A stretch of DNA of 51,937 bases from JBFLYN01 sp040756655 (GCA_040756655.1 JBFLYN010000023.1:1-51937), one strand, 5' to 3'. Positions 25,330 through 34,680 are shown, numbered from the stretch's first letter. Notes: generated by a model not told the origin, from the sequence alone. A program made the numbers and translations.

Positions 25330-26698
25330 CGATTTTGTGGCGGTGATTCTGGCGGCAGGCTTGGGAAAGCGGATGAAGTCAAGCCTGATCAAGGGGCTGC
25401 ATCCGTTGTTGGGTCGGCCCATAGTCTGGCATGTCATCCAGTCCGTGCGGGACGCAGGTGTTGGACGGGTAATCCTGGTGGTGGGCCACCAGGAAGACCG
25501 GGTCCGGGCGACCCTGGGATCCGGCGTGGAATACGTAACCCAAAAAGAACAGCTGGGAACCGGCCACGCGCTCCTCCAGACCCAAGATCTTCTCCAGGAT
25601 TTTCAAGGGGATATGCTGGTTCTCTATGGTGATACCCCTTTGTTGACCCCCAGGGACCTCGGCGGGCTCATGGAAGCCCACCGGTCGGTGGGTGCGGCAG
25701 TCACCATACTTACCGCGGTTGTGGACGACCCGACCGGCTATGGCCGCATCGTCAGAGGCAGGCGGGGCGAAGTGGAGAACGTGGTGGAAGAGAAGGATGC
25801 CACACCGGAGCAGCTGGAGATCTGCGAGGTTAACACGGGGATCTACTGCTTTAGGGCGAAAGAGGCATTTCCGGCCCTGCTTCAACTGGGGTGCAATAAC
25901 ACCCAGGGCGAATACTACCTCACCGATGTGCCCGGGCTTCTGGCCCGGGCAGGAAAGAAGGTCGCCACCGTAGTCAGCCCAGACCCCCAGACTGTATCCA
26001 ATATCAACGACCGGGTGCAGTTGCACGCTGCCGCTTCGTTTATGCGCAACCGGAACCTGGCTGGCATGGCCCGGGCCGGCGTTACCGTTGTATCCTTTGA
26101 GACTACATTTGTGGACGTGGGTGTGGTCGTAGGGCAGGATACCGTACTCTACCCTATGACCTTCCTAGAGGGCAACTGCCGCGTCGGGTCGGGATGCGTC
26201 ATTGGACCCAACGTAACCCTTAGGAATACCGTGATAGGCGATGACTGCCGTATTTCCTACTCGGTCGTAGAAGACAGCCGGGTGGGCTCTGGCGTCACCA
26301 TTGGACCTTTTGCCCATCTCCGACCCGGCTCTGATATACGGGACGGTGCCAGGATAGGTAACTTCACGGAACTCAAGAATGCACTGGTGGACGAAGGCAG
26401 TAAGATCCCTCATCACAGCTATATTGGGGATACCCGCATTGGCAAGGGAGTTAACATCGGAGCCGGCACGGTCACGGTCAACTATGATGGCCGCCAAAAA
26501 CACAGCACTAGCATTGAAGATGGAGCTTTCATTGGCTGCAACGCCAACCTCATTGCTCCGGTGACCGTCGGCGCCGGAGCATACGTGGCGGCCGGTTCCA
26601 CCATCAACCAGGATGTACCGGCCCAAGCCCTGGCAGTGGCCAGGAACCGGCAGGTGAACAAAGAGGGCTGGGCAGCCAAGAACCGGGGCACCAAATGA
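25316..26698 (+). CDS. glmU: bifunctional GlmU (GlcN-1-P acetyltransferase / GlcNAc-1-P uridylyltransferase)
   Basis: GlmU makes UDP-GlcNAc for peptidoglycan. Of 460 residues, the first 230 form the pyrophosphorylase (VILAAGLGKRMKS, LYGDTPLLTPRDL, VEEKDATPEQLEICEVNTGI). The rest is a left-handed beta-helix with hexapeptide repeats, ending in the acetyltransferase site KIPHHSYIGDTRIGKGVNIG and TVTVNYDGRQKH. All key blocks are present. The signature has GKRMKS where most have GTRMKS. It is followed by prs after 21 bases, the same order as in Bacillus. Confidence 0.95.
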   Translation: MLVDSDFVAVILAAGLGKRMKSSLIKGLHPLLGRPIVWHVIQSVRDAGVGRVILVVGHQEDRVRATLGSGVEYVTQKEQLGTGHALLQTQDLLQDFQGDMLVLYGDTPLLTPRDLGGLMEAHRSVGAAVTILTAVVDDPTGYGRIVRGRRGEVENVVEEKDATPEQLEICEVNTGIYCFRAKEAFPALLQLGCNNTQGEYYLTDVPGLLARAGKKVATVVSPDPQTVSNINDRVQLHAAASFMRNRNLAGMARAGVTVVSFETTFVDVGVVVGQDTVLYPMTFLEGNCRVGSGCVIGPNVTLRNTVIGDDCRISYSVVEDSRVGSGVTIGPFAHLRPGSDIRDGARIGNFTELKNALVDEGSKIPHHSYIGDTRIGKGVNIGAGTVTVNYDGRQKHSTSIEDGAFIGCNANLIAPVTVGAGAYVAAGSTINQDVPAQALAVARNRQVNKEGWAAKNRGTK

Positions 26699-26719
26699 AC
26701 CGCGGGAGGGACAAACATT

Positions 26720-27694
26720 ATGTCTCCAGCCGGAAACGGCCAGTTGATGATCTTTTCTGGAAGCGCCAACCCGGAACTGGCCACGGCCATATGCAGGCAC
26801 CTGGGCATCCCCCTGGGAGAGATCGAACTTGGGCGGTTCTCCAATGGTGAGATACGGGTCATTGTAAACGAAAGTGTGCGCGGGCACGACGTCTTCGTGA
26901 TCCAGCCGACCTGTGGCGCCGTAAACGAAACCCTCATGGAACTCCTGCTCATACTCGACGCGCTGGTGCGCGCTTCCGCTCGTCGCATTACCGCCGTTAT
27001 GCCTTACTACGGCTATGCCCGCCAGGACCGAAAGACGAGGGGCCGGGAGCCTATCTCCGCCAAGCTCGTGGCTAACCTGCTGGTCACCGCGGGAGCCGGC
27101 CGCGTGCTGACCATGGACCTTCATGCCGGGCAGATCCAGGGGTTTTTCGATATTCCCCTGGACCACCTGGCGGCCATACCCCTGTTGGCAGATTACTTCC
27201 GGGAGAAGGCATTGGCTGACCTTGTGGTGGTGGCACCCGATCTGGGCAGTGTAGGTCGGGCCCGGGACATGTCCAACCGGCTGAAGGCCCCCATTGCCAT
27301 CATCGACAAGCGCCGCCCCCAGCCTAACGTGGCCGAGGTGATGAACATAGTGGGTAGGGTCAGGGGAAAGACTGCGATCATGATAGATGACATGATCGAC
27401 ACTGGGGGTACCATCTGCCAGGCGGCCGAGGCGTTATTGCGGGCAGGCGCCACTGAGGTGTATGCCTGCTGCACGCACCCGGTGTTATCGGGTCCGGCGG
27501 TGCAGCGGCTGTCGGCGGCCCCTCTTAGGGAAGTAGTGGTAACCGACACTATCCCTCTTCCGGCGGAGGCTTTCCGGGACAGGTTCAAGGTCATATCTGT
27601 GGCCGACCTTTTTGGAGAAGCCATTCTCAGGATTCACGAAGACCTATCGGTGTCCAAGATGTTCAACCATCAAGTCGGTCAAGATCGGGAGTGA
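26720..27694 (+). CDS. prs: ribose-phosphate pyrophosphokinase
   Basis: PRPP synthetase transfers pyrophosphate from ATP to ribose 5-phosphate and feeds purine, pyrimidine, His and Trp synthesis. It has 324 residues. Visible blocks are MIFSGSANPELATAICRHLG, GRFSNGEIRVIVNESVRGHD, PYYGYARQDRKTRGREPISA, TMDLHAGQIQGFFDIPLDHL and the PRPP loop IMIDDMIDTGGTICQAAEAL. ATG 26720 follows GGGAGGGA. PurR next door senses its product. Confidence 0.96.
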   Translation: MSPAGNGQLMIFSGSANPELATAICRHLGIPLGEIELGRFSNGEIRVIVNESVRGHDVFVIQPTCGAVNETLMELLLILDALVRASARRITAVMPYYGYARQDRKTRGREPISAKLVANLLVTAGAGRVLTMDLHAGQIQGFFDIPLDHLAAIPLLADYFREKALADLVVVAPDLGSVGRARDMSNRLKAPIAIIDKRRPQPNVAEVMNIVGRVRGKTAIMIDDMIDTGGTICQAAEALLRAGATEVYACCTHPVLSGPAVQRLSAAPLREVVVTDTIPLPAEAFRDRFKVISVADLFGEAILRIHEDLSVSKMFNHQVGQDRE

Positions 27695-27837
27695 CTAGAC
27701 ATAACCAGGCCCGGTTGGTGAGATGCCCAGCCGCGAGCGGGGTATGGACTGCCCCCTAGTTGGAGGCGCCCAGGAAGACAATTACGGTGGGGGGCTTGAC
27801 AAGGCCCTTCCACATCAGGGAAGAAGGGGATGGCTGC

Positions 27838-28461
27838 ATGCAAGCAAGACTTGAAGCCACAATCCGGGCCGCTGGAAAGGGAGCGGCCCACCGAGTTCGT
27901 GAGCAGGGTGGCGTTCCGGCCATCGTCTACGGGCACGGGCTGGCACCGGTGCCCATAACCGTGGATGGTGGGGAGCTCAAGCGCATCCTGGCCACGGCCG
28001 GCAGGAACGCTTTGATCCAGCTGGACATTAGTGCTACTTCCACCTTGTCCTCCGACGTGATGATCAAAGACATCCAGGTGAACCTGTTAAAGGGCGCAAT
28101 TGACCACGTGGACTTTGTCCGGGTGTCTGAAGGCGAGACCATAACTGTGGAAGTTCCTATCGTGATACGGGGTGAGGAGGAGCTGGAAAAGGCCGGCCTG
28201 GTGATCCAGCACCAGTTAAGGCAAGTGCATGTCCAGTCGCTGCCGGGCACTGTCCCCGAAGCTGCCTATGCAGATGTCGCCGGTCTCACCCACGGACAGC
28301 ACCTAGTCGTGGCCCAGCTGACCTTGCCGGGCGACGCCGTCATCGTGCAGGACCCGGATGAAATCGTGTTGAACATCTTGGCGCCAAGGGCCGTGGAAGC
28401 GAAGGAAGAAGAGACCGATATAGAGGAGGAAGTTAAAGGAGAGGCACCGAAACCAGAGTAA
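27838..28461 (+). CDS. rplY: 50S ribosomal protein L25 / general stress protein Ctc
   Basis: This Ctc-type L25 binds 5S rRNA. From ATG 27838 it has 207 residues: an L25 domain (1-92, QARLEATIRAAGKGAAHRVR, GVPAIVYGHGLAPVPI) and the C-terminal TL5-type beta domain (100-190), ending in an acidic tail (EAKEEETDIEEEVKGEAPKP). AGAAGGGGAT gives a good SD. An open frame reaching back to TTG 27760 has no SD and the extra residues do not resemble the family. The 140 bases between prs and this gene show no clear promoter. Confidence 0.93.
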   Translation: MQARLEATIRAAGKGAAHRVREQGGVPAIVYGHGLAPVPITVDGGELKRILATAGRNALIQLDISATSTLSSDVMIKDIQVNLLKGAIDHVDFVRVSEGETITVEVPIVIRGEEELEKAGLVIQHQLRQVHVQSLPGTVPEAAYADVAGLTHGQHLVVAQLTLPGDAVIVQDPDEIVLNILAPRAVEAKEEETDIEEEVKGEAPKPE

Positions 28462-28487
28462 GGCCCGGGGATACCGGAGGTGGGCTC

Positions 28488-29045
28488 TTGCGGCTGATAG
28501 TGGGACTGGGTAATCCAGGCTCTGATTATGAGGGCACCAGGCACAACATCGGCTTTCTGGTGGTAGACCGGCTGGCCCGGCGCTACCGGATCGCCCTGAG
28601 CGGCCGCAGGTTCATGGCACACTGGGGCCGGGGCAGGATCGGAAAAAACGAAGTGGTACTGGCAAAGCCCCAGACCTACATGAACCGGAGCAGCCTGGCG
28701 GTGGTATCACTCCTGAAGGAGTTCTGCCTGGGGCCGGATGCCCTGGTGGTAGTTCATGACGACCTGGACCTGGACCCGGGCCGGCTGCGAGTCCGTCCCC
28801 ACGGCGGTTCGGGCGGGCACCGTGGAGTGCTATCTCTAATAGAAGCCCTGGGCACTGACGAATTCGTGCGCGTGAGGATCGGTATCGGACGACCGCCCCC
28901 CGGCATCGATCCCATCGACTACGTCCTTGCCGGGTTCACCGACTTGGAATCTGAACAGATCGGCGCCGGAATCCACCACGCTACCGCTGCCATCACCACT
29001 ATCATTGAAGATAGTGTGGAGGCGGCCATGAACCGGTATAACTGA
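28488..29045 (+). CDS. pth: peptidyl-tRNA hydrolase
   Basis: Pth (SpoVC in Bacillus) recycles peptidyl-tRNA. It has 185 residues. Key residues are in LIVGLGNPGSDYEGTRHNIG (Asn and catalytic His), KPQTYMNRSSLAV and VVHDDLDLDPGRLRVRPHGG followed by SGGHRGVLSLIEALGT. TTG 28488 follows GGAGGTGG. A terminator lies between it and fin. Confidence 0.95.
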   Translation: MRLIVGLGNPGSDYEGTRHNIGFLVVDRLARRYRIALSGRRFMAHWGRGRIGKNEVVLAKPQTYMNRSSLAVVSLLKEFCLGPDALVVVHDDLDLDPGRLRVRPHGGSGGHRGVLSLIEALGTDEFVRVRIGIGRPPPGIDPIDYVLAGFTDLESEQIGAGIHHATAAITTIIEDSVEAAMNRYN

Positions 29046-29074
29046 ATAGCCCAGCAGGATCTATGCATACTAAT

Positions 29075-29100
29075 ACCCCGGTGTGGCCGGGGTTTCTTTC
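29075..29100 (+). terminator. intrinsic terminator after pth
   Basis: ACCCCGG (29075-29081) pairs with CCGGGGT (29087-29093) and is followed by TTCTTTC. It lies in front of the fin ribosome-binding site. Confidence 0.75.
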
Positions 29101-29119
29101 TGCCACAGGAGGGACCCGC

Positions 29120-29338
29120 GTGCGGGCTAAGTATGTATGCAGTGTATGTAGCCAGAGCATACTGGAGGTTCCAGCGGGCGCCTTTGACGAGGTTAGGCTG
29201 GGCATCGCTGGCTTGACTCCCGAAGAGCGCGAGGATATAATTAGGGTTGACCAGAGTGGGTCTGTGCTGGTTATCTCCTCTATTTGTGATCTGTGTCTGC
29301 CCGGCTTTCACTCCAACCCAACCAGCACGGTGCATTGA
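29120..29338 (+). CDS. fin: Fin, anti-sigma-F factor
   Basis: This 72-residue zinc-ribbon protein is the homologue of Bacillus Fin (YabK), which inhibits sigma-F during the switch to sigma-G in the forespore. Two CxxC pairs (Cys7/Cys10 and Cys56/Cys59) frame the core GLTPEEREDIIRVDQSGSV. Its place between pth and mfd is conserved. GTG 29120 follows AGGAGGGA with 6-base spacing; a longer frame from 29063 runs through the pth terminator and is unlikely. Similarity over the core is recognisable but modest. Confidence 0.8.
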   Translation: MRAKYVCSVCSQSILEVPAGAFDEVRLGIAGLTPEEREDIIRVDQSGSVLVISSICDLCLPGFHSNPTSTVH

Positions 29339-29356
29339 CCTACGGTGCAGGACAGA

Positions 29357-29385
29357 GCTTTAGCTCTTATGCTAAAGTCTTTTTT
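29357..29385 (+). terminator. intrinsic terminator between fin and mfd
   Basis: CTTTAGC (29358-29364) pairs with GCTAAAG (29371-29377), followed by TCTTTTTT. This AT-rich hairpin separates fin from mfd, so mfd must have its own promoter or depend on read-through. Confidence 0.75.
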
Positions 29386-29421
29386 ATGCTTTCTGCCCAG
29401 GGAAGGAGCTTGCCAACAACC

Positions 29422-32400
29422 TTGGCGCTCAGCAACGTGCTTAACCTACTACAGCAGTCCACGGAAATCCAGTCGTTGCTCCGTGGCCTCGCCGTTCAAA
29501 AAGGCGAGCAGCTGGTGTACGGCTTGGCAGGCCAGCTCAAGGGAGCCATCACCGCCGCCCTGGCCAAGGGTTCCCAGCGGAGTGTTCTCCTGGTAACTCC
29601 CAGCTTGGAAAGTGCCGAGCGCACGACCCAAGAGCTGGGAAGCTGGCTGGGAGAGAACTGCGTATCGTTGTTTCCATCGCTGGAGGTCCTGCCTTACGAG
29701 GTGATCGTACAAAGCGGTGAGACTGCCGCCCAGCGTCTACTGGCCCTGGAACGACTCAAAACTGGTGGGCACGTGATCATCGCTCCTGCTACTGCCCTGA
29801 TGCGGCGGATGGTGCCGCCTGAGGTGTTTTGGCGTTATCGTTTCCAGCTGGCCGCCGGACACCGTTGCGCCCCCCGCGAGCTGGCCGGGCGCCTGGTGGA
29901 AGCCGGGTACGAGCGGGTTGACCTGGTGGAGAGCCCGGGGCAGTTTGGACTCCGCGGTGGGATCATGGACATCTTCACCCCGGGCCAACCCCAGCCAGTG
30001 CGGATCGAGTTTTTTGGCGACGAAATCGACAGCATTCGGGCATTTGACCCCACCAACCAGCGGTCCACCCAGGTCATCCCGGCGGTTACCGTATCTCCCG
30101 CCCGTGAGCTGGTGATGGACCCACCCACCAGGAGTGCAGGCATCGCCCGCATCCGGGCCGACTACGAGTCTCTCTCCAGGAAGTTTTCGTCCACCGAAGC
30201 CCAGGTCCGCCTGAAAGACCGGGTGGAAGAGGTCGTCCACCGGCTGGAAACGGATCCAGGCTGGGACGGTGCGGCGACATATGCCCCATATTTCTACTCG
30301 TTGGTTTCGCTATTGGACTATCTTCCTCAAGACGCGGTCGTGGTGATTGACGAGATAGCGCGCATCGCTGATGGTTTGCAGGACTGGCAAAAGGACATCC
30401 AGGAGATATATGCAGCCCGCTTGGAACAGGGGGCGTTGTTACCGGGCCAGCTGGAGGTATACGAAAGCTGGCCGGACGTGGTAGTCCGCCTCAAGCAAAG
30501 ATGCATCGTGCATCTGTGCCTCCTTTTTAAAGGAGCGCCAGGCTTTGCTCCTGACCAGTTGGTGAGCCTGGCTTCCCGGCCGGTCCAGCTTTTCTGGGGC
30601 CAGTGGCCGCAGCTGGTGGATGAACTCAAGCGCTGGAAGCGTGAAGGCCGGACCGTCCTGATCACAGCGGCCACCGAGGAGCGCGCAGGACGTTTGGCCA
30701 GTGCCTTGCGGGAATATGACATCGAGAACATTCCCTCTACCGGTTGCGAGCCCTTGGTGCCGGGAGCCGTAACCATAGTCCCTGGCCGCCTCGAACGGGG
30801 GTTTGAAGTCCCTAGCCTGGGCCTGGTGGTGGTCAGTGATGCCGACGTGTACGGTCGCACCAAGACCAAGCGAGTCCTTACGACCCCAGGCGAGAAGGTC
30901 CGGGCCATGGACCGGCTGGATCTGCGGCCGGGCGACTTCGTGGTCCATGCCAACCACGGCATAGGGAAGTACCTGGGCGTGCGCACCCTGGAGATCGAAG
31001 GGGCCCAGCGCGACTATCTTTTTGTAAAGTATGCCGAAGCCGATGCTCTCTACGTCCCCACCGATCAGATCCATCTGATCCAGAAGTACGTGGGCGCAGA
31101 AGGACATGAGCCCAAGCTAAACCGCTTGGGCGGCAATGAGTGGTCCAGGGTTAAGACCCGGGTGCGAGAATCCGTGCGGGAGATGGCCCGGGAGCTCTTA
31201 CAGCTTTATGCAATCCGTGAGAACATGCCGGGGCACGCGTTTCCTGGCGACACCACCTGGCAGACCGAGTTCGAAGATGCATTCAAGTACGAGGAGACTC
31301 CGGACCAGTTGACTGCGACCGGAGAGATCAAAAGGGACATGGAGCGTCCCCGGGTGATGGATCGTCTGTTGTGTGGCGACGTCGGCTATGGGAAGACCGA
31401 GGTGGCCATGCGAGCCGCCTTCAAGGCCGTGTTGGGCGGACGGCAGGTCGCGGTTCTTGTTCCCACTACCATCCTGGCCCAGCAGCACTTCCAGACGTTC
31501 AAGGAACGGATGCAGGGATATCCCATCAACATAGAAGTGCTCAGCAGGTTCCGGTCCCCCAAGGAGCAGGAGGAAGTGGTTAGGAAGGTCCAGTCTGGAG
31601 CCGTTGACGTGGTCATCGGCACCCACCGCCTGCTCAGTGAGGACGTGCGGTTTTTGGACCTGGGGCTGCTGATTGTCGACGAAGAACAGCGCTTTGGCGT
31701 GGGTCACAAGGAAAAGATCAAGCAGCTGAAAAAGACCGTGGACGTCTTGACTTTGACGGCAACCCCTATACCCCGCACGTTACACATGGCCCTGGCCGGG
31801 CTAAGGGACATGAGCGTCATCGATACACCCCCTGAAGACAGGTACCCGGTCCAGACTTACGTGGTGCCCTACGACGATGACCTGGTGGCGGACGCCATCG
31901 CCCGGGAGCTTCACCGCGGGGGCCAGGTCTTCTACGTGCACAACCGGGTCCAGACCATAGAAAAAGTGGCTCACCGGGTCAGCACCCTAGCTCCGAACGC
32001 CCGAGTGGTAGTAGGGCACGGCCAGATGAAAGAGGACCACCTGGAGCGGGTGATCATGGACTTTCTGGAAGGCAAGTACGATGTGCTGGTGAGCACCACC
32101 ATCATCGAGTCGGGCCTGGACATGCCCAACGTCAACACCCTCATTGTCGAGGAGGCCGACAAGATGGGCTTGGCCCAGCTGTACCAGTTGCGAGGCCGGG
32201 TCGGGCGTTCGGACCGGTTGGCCTATGCTTACTTCACCTACAGGAAAGAACGGTTGATGTCAGAAACCGCAGAAAAGCGCCTGCACGCCATCGCCGAATT
32301 CACCGAGCTGGGTTCGGGGTTCAAACTGGCCATGCGCGACCTTGAGATCCGGGGAGCAGGTAACATACTGGGGCCGGAGCAGCACGGGTTTATTGTTGCA

Positions 32401-32967
32401 GTGGGCTTTGACATGTACTGCCGGCTCCTGGAAGACGCTATCAAGGAAATCCAGGGGCAGCAGTTGGAGGAACGGCTACAGGTTACGGTGGAGCTAGGTA
32501 CTACTGCCTATCTCCCGGATGACTACGTGCCCGATGCTCGGCAAAAGATCGAGTTTTACAAAAAGATCGCGGCCGTACGAAATATTGATGAGGCAGCAGA
32601 CGTAGCCGAGGAGTTGGTCGACCGGTTCGGGGACCTCCCTCCCCAGGTCGAGAATCTGCTGGCGGTGGCCAGGACCAAGGTCCACGCTGCGAAGGCCGGA
32701 ATCAGCTCTATCAGCCAAAGCCACGATCGGGTGGTCTTCAGGCCTGCGGGAAACGGGTATCTAGACGTGGCAGCACTGCGGGATCAACTCAAGCCATACC
32801 GGCAGCGACTGCTGGGGGGCAGTGCCCGCAGCCCGTCCCTGGTGCTGAAGACTGATGGAGTGCCCAAAGACAAGCTGCTCCGCACGGTGGAAACTTTCCT
32901 TCGCCGGTTGGTGCAGGCACTTGAGGAGAGGAGCGGTTCACGTGAAATCAGGGTCAGGAGCCAGTAG
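29422..32967 (+). CDS. mfd: transcription-repair coupling factor Mfd
   Basis: Mfd removes stalled RNA polymerase and recruits UvrA. Domains in order are a UvrB-like module (about 15-310, YGLAGQLKGAITAALAKGSQ and PGQFGLRGGIMDIFTPGQ), a RID/CarD-like polymerase-binding domain (about 480-560, PGDFVVHANHGIGKYLGVRT), RecG-like translocase motifs (Walker A GDVGYGKTEVAMRAA, DEEQRFGVGHKEKI, TATPIPRTLHMAL, RGRVGRSD) and a C-terminal TRCF domain. The start is uncertain: TTG 29422 gives 1181 residues with GGAAGGAG 13 bases upstream. TTG 29410, GTG 29437 and an ATG at 29386 inside the terminator tail are alternatives. Confidence 0.95.
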   Translation: MALSNVLNLLQQSTEIQSLLRGLAVQKGEQLVYGLAGQLKGAITAALAKGSQRSVLLVTPSLESAERTTQELGSWLGENCVSLFPSLEVLPYEVIVQSGETAAQRLLALERLKTGGHVIIAPATALMRRMVPPEVFWRYRFQLAAGHRCAPRELAGRLVEAGYERVDLVESPGQFGLRGGIMDIFTPGQPQPVRIEFFGDEIDSIRAFDPTNQRSTQVIPAVTVSPARELVMDPPTRSAGIARIRADYESLSRKFSSTEAQVRLKDRVEEVVHRLETDPGWDGAATYAPYFYSLVSLLDYLPQDAVVVIDEIARIADGLQDWQKDIQEIYAARLEQGALLPGQLEVYESWPDVVVRLKQRCIVHLCLLFKGAPGFAPDQLVSLASRPVQLFWGQWPQLVDELKRWKREGRTVLITAATEERAGRLASALREYDIENIPSTGCEPLVPGAVTIVPGRLERGFEVPSLGLVVVSDADVYGRTKTKRVLTTPGEKVRAMDRLDLRPGDFVVHANHGIGKYLGVRTLEIEGAQRDYLFVKYAEADALYVPTDQIHLIQKYVGAEGHEPKLNRLGGNEWSRVKTRVRESVREMARELLQLYAIRENMPGHAFPGDTTWQTEFEDAFKYEETPDQLTATGEIKRDMERPRVMDRLLCGDVGYGKTEVAMRAAFKAVLGGRQVAVLVPTTILAQQHFQTFKERMQGYPINIEVLSRFRSPKEQEEVVRKVQSGAVDVVIGTHRLLSEDVRFLDLGLLIVDEEQRFGVGHKEKIKQLKKTVDVLTLTATPIPRTLHMALAGLRDMSVIDTPPEDRYPVQTYVVPYDDDLVADAIARELHRGGQVFYVHNRVQTIEKVAHRVSTLAPNARVVVGHGQMKEDHLERVIMDFLEGKYDVLVSTTIIESGLDMPNVNTLIVEEADKMGLAQLYQLRGRVGRSDRLAYAYFTYRKERLMSETAEKRLHAIAEFTELGSGFKLAMRDLEIRGAGNILGPEQHGFIVAVGFDMYCRLLEDAIKEIQGQQLEERLQVTVELGTTAYLPDDYVPDARQKIEFYKKIAAVRNIDEAADVAEELVDRFGDLPPQVENLLAVARTKVHAAKAGISSISQSHDRVVFRPAGNGYLDVAALRDQLKPYRQRLLGGSARSPSLVLKTDGVPKDKLLRTVETFLRRLVQALEERSGSREIRVRSQ

Positions 32968-33907
32968 GAAGAAACGGGTACTGGCATTCATGATCATATG
33001 TGCCTTTGTGCTGGGTGTCGTCGGCGTAGCCGCTGTGGCCATCCTGCCGGAGGTCTCGTTCGGCAGTGTCATGGTGACAGTGAACCAAACGCGCATCACC
33101 CGGCGTGATGTGGACCGGTGGATGGGCATACTCAAGATCATCTACGGCGACCACATCGACACCCCGGAGGTTAGAAGCAGCATCATTGATCAGTTGATCG
33201 AAGAGGCCCTGCTGTTGGAAGCTGCCGGGGAGCGCGGAGTTGTCCCGGACCCGGCCAGTGTCGACACGGCAGTCAGCGAGATCACCGAGGCTCTAAAGGA
33301 CCGGGCCGGAGGTGCCGAAGAGCTGGAGCGGGTCATGAAGCGGTACCGGGTAGGAGTTGATGATCTGGTCTACCTGGCCACCCGGGCGCGCACTTTGGAA
33401 GACCTGTACGCCATCGTGGTGGCGGGAGTCGGTGTCTCCGAAGACGAGGTGCGAGAGTACTATGAGACCCACCGTTCGGATTTTGCCATGCCAGAAATGG
33501 TGCGGGCCAGGCACATCATGCTGGACACGGAGGAGAAGGCCAAGGAGATATTGGCCTTGCTGGAGGCGGGCGAGGAATTCGCCGCCCTGGCGGCCGGGTA
33601 CTCTATGGACACCTACTCGGCCATGAATGGCGGTGACTTGGGTTTCTTCGGCCGGGGCGACATGGCACAGGAGTTTGAGGACGTTGCCTTTACGCTGGGC
33701 ATCGGGGAAATAAGCGGGATAGTCCAGACGTTCTTAGGCTATCACATCATCCTGGTCGAGGAACGTACTGAAGCAAGGGAACTGGGGTTTGACGAGGTGG
33801 CGGAGGATATCAAGTTGTACCTGGACAGGCAAAATGAGGAACTCGCCTACCAGAGCTTCTTGGCTGATCTCAGGCAGAGGGCGCGCATAGAGACCAAGGG
33901 GCGGTGA
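32942..33907 (+). CDS. PrsA/SurA-type peptidyl-prolyl isomerase (exported foldase)
   Basis: A 321-residue exported protein. It starts at GTG 32942 (GAGGAGAGG upstream), 26 bases inside mfd. It has one N-terminal membrane segment (about residues 14-37), a SurA-like N-terminal chaperone region (ITRRDVDRWMGILKIIYGD, SIIDQLIEEALLLEAAGERG), and a parvulin (PpiC) domain at about 195-290 (VRARHIMLDTEEKAKEILAL, GGDLGFFGRGDMAQEFEDVA, GYHIILVEERTEAREL). No lipobox cysteine follows the hydrophobic segment, so it is anchored by the helix rather than by lipid. It helps fold proteins outside the membrane. It takes a place between mfd and spoVT that is empty in Bacillus. Confidence 0.88.
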   Translation: MKSGSGASRKKRVLAFMIICAFVLGVVGVAAVAILPEVSFGSVMVTVNQTRITRRDVDRWMGILKIIYGDHIDTPEVRSSIIDQLIEEALLLEAAGERGVVPDPASVDTAVSEITEALKDRAGGAEELERVMKRYRVGVDDLVYLATRARTLEDLYAIVVAGVGVSEDEVREYYETHRSDFAMPEMVRARHIMLDTEEKAKEILALLEAGEEFAALAAGYSMDTYSAMNGGDLGFFGRGDMAQEFEDVAFTLGIGEISGIVQTFLGYHIILVEERTEARELGFDEVAEDIKLYLDRQNEELAYQSFLADLRQRARIETKGR

Positions 33908-33958
33908 ATTCCCGGGAGGAGTCGTGCCTACCATTTCCTGCATGCTTATTGCCAAAAA

Positions 33959-33989
33959 TGAATAATAGTAGTAAAGTGCCTATATACTA
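33959..33989 (+). promoter_or_regulatory. probable sigma-G promoter of spoVT
   Basis: TGAATA (33959-33964) and TATACTA (33983-33989) are 18 bases apart, close to the sigma-G consensus TGAATA-N17/18-CATACTA. SpoVT is a known sigma-G target in Bacillus. Confidence 0.75.
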
Positions 33990-34021
33990 TCACTGAATGA
34001 GTGGGCAAAGGAGGGGTGTCA

Positions 34022-34585
34022 GTGAAGGCAACAGGAATTGTAAGACGCATCGACGACCTGGGGCGCGTGGTCATCCCCAAAGAAATACGGCGCACGCTAA
34101 GGATCCGCGAAGGGGATCCTCTAGAGATCTTCGTCGACCGCGACGGTGAAGTGATCCTGAAGAAGTACTCGCCCATCGGTGAGCTCGGGGATTTCGCCAA
34201 GGAATACGCGGACTCTCTATCCGAGGCTACCGGCCACATAGCTCTCATAGCTGACCGGGATAACATAATTGCAGTAGCCGGGGCTCCCAAAAAAGAATTT
34301 CTGAACCGGCCCATCTCCGCGGCGGTTGAGCGGATCATGGAAGACCGCAGGCCGGTCTTAATCAATAAGCCTGGCGAGAACAGGTACTGCGAGGAATGCA
34401 TAACCACCGACGAAGAAGCCGGATGCAAGTTGACGGCCGAGGTGATTGCGCCTATCATCGCGGAAGGGGACCCCATTGGAGCTGTCATTATCTGCTCCAA
34501 GGAGGCCAATGTGCAGATGGGCGAACTAGAACTCAAATTGGCTGAAACGGCGGCGGGATTCCTGGCCAAGCAAATGGAGCAGTAA
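34022..34585 (+). CDS. spoVT: stage V sporulation protein T
   Basis: SpoVT is a forespore transcription regulator. It has 187 residues: an N-terminal AbrB-type DNA-binding domain (VKATGIVRRIDDLGRVVIPK, EIRRTLRIREGDPLEIFV) and a C-terminal GAF-like domain (about 55-185, FAKEYADSLSEATGHIALIA, LTAEVIAPIIAEGDPIGAVI). GTG 34022 is preferred because AAGGAGGGG lies 6 bases upstream and family members begin at this point; GTG 34001 would add seven residues. Confidence 0.96.
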   Translation: MKATGIVRRIDDLGRVVIPKEIRRTLRIREGDPLEIFVDRDGEVILKKYSPIGELGDFAKEYADSLSEATGHIALIADRDNIIAVAGAPKKEFLNRPISAAVERIMEDRRPVLINKPGENRYCEECITTDEEAGCKLTAEVIAPIIAEGDPIGAVIICSKEANVQMGELELKLAETAAGFLAKQMEQ

Positions 34586-34598
34586 CGCAGGTGAAGGG

Positions 34599-34633
34599 AG
34601 TAGCGGTGCGAGGGTACCGCTACTTTTCTTTTG
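34599..34633 (+). terminator. intrinsic terminator after spoVT
   Basis: AGTAGCGGT (34599-34607) pairs with ACCGCTACT (34616-34624), then TTTCTTTT follows. Confidence 0.85.
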
Positions 34634-34647
34634 GTGGGGTGAGGATC

Positions 34648-34680
34648 TATAATGAGGACGGCGGCCCGGTCGCCGTCCTC
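34648..34680 (+). promoter_or_regulatory. -10 element followed by a perfect 10-bp hairpin before the MOP exporter gene
   Basis: TATAAT stands at 34648-34653 with no good -35 at 16-18 bases. It is followed at once by GAGGACGGCG (34654-34663) and CGCCGTCCTC (34671-34680) with a 7-base loop. If the promoter is real the transcript would begin inside or at this hairpin, giving a structured 5' end. There is no T-run. Confidence 0.4.

Noticed and set aside
26165..27166. 333-residue minus-strand frame
   Set aside because: It lies opposite glmU and prs, both with full catalytic motifs; high GC content keeps the antisense frame open.
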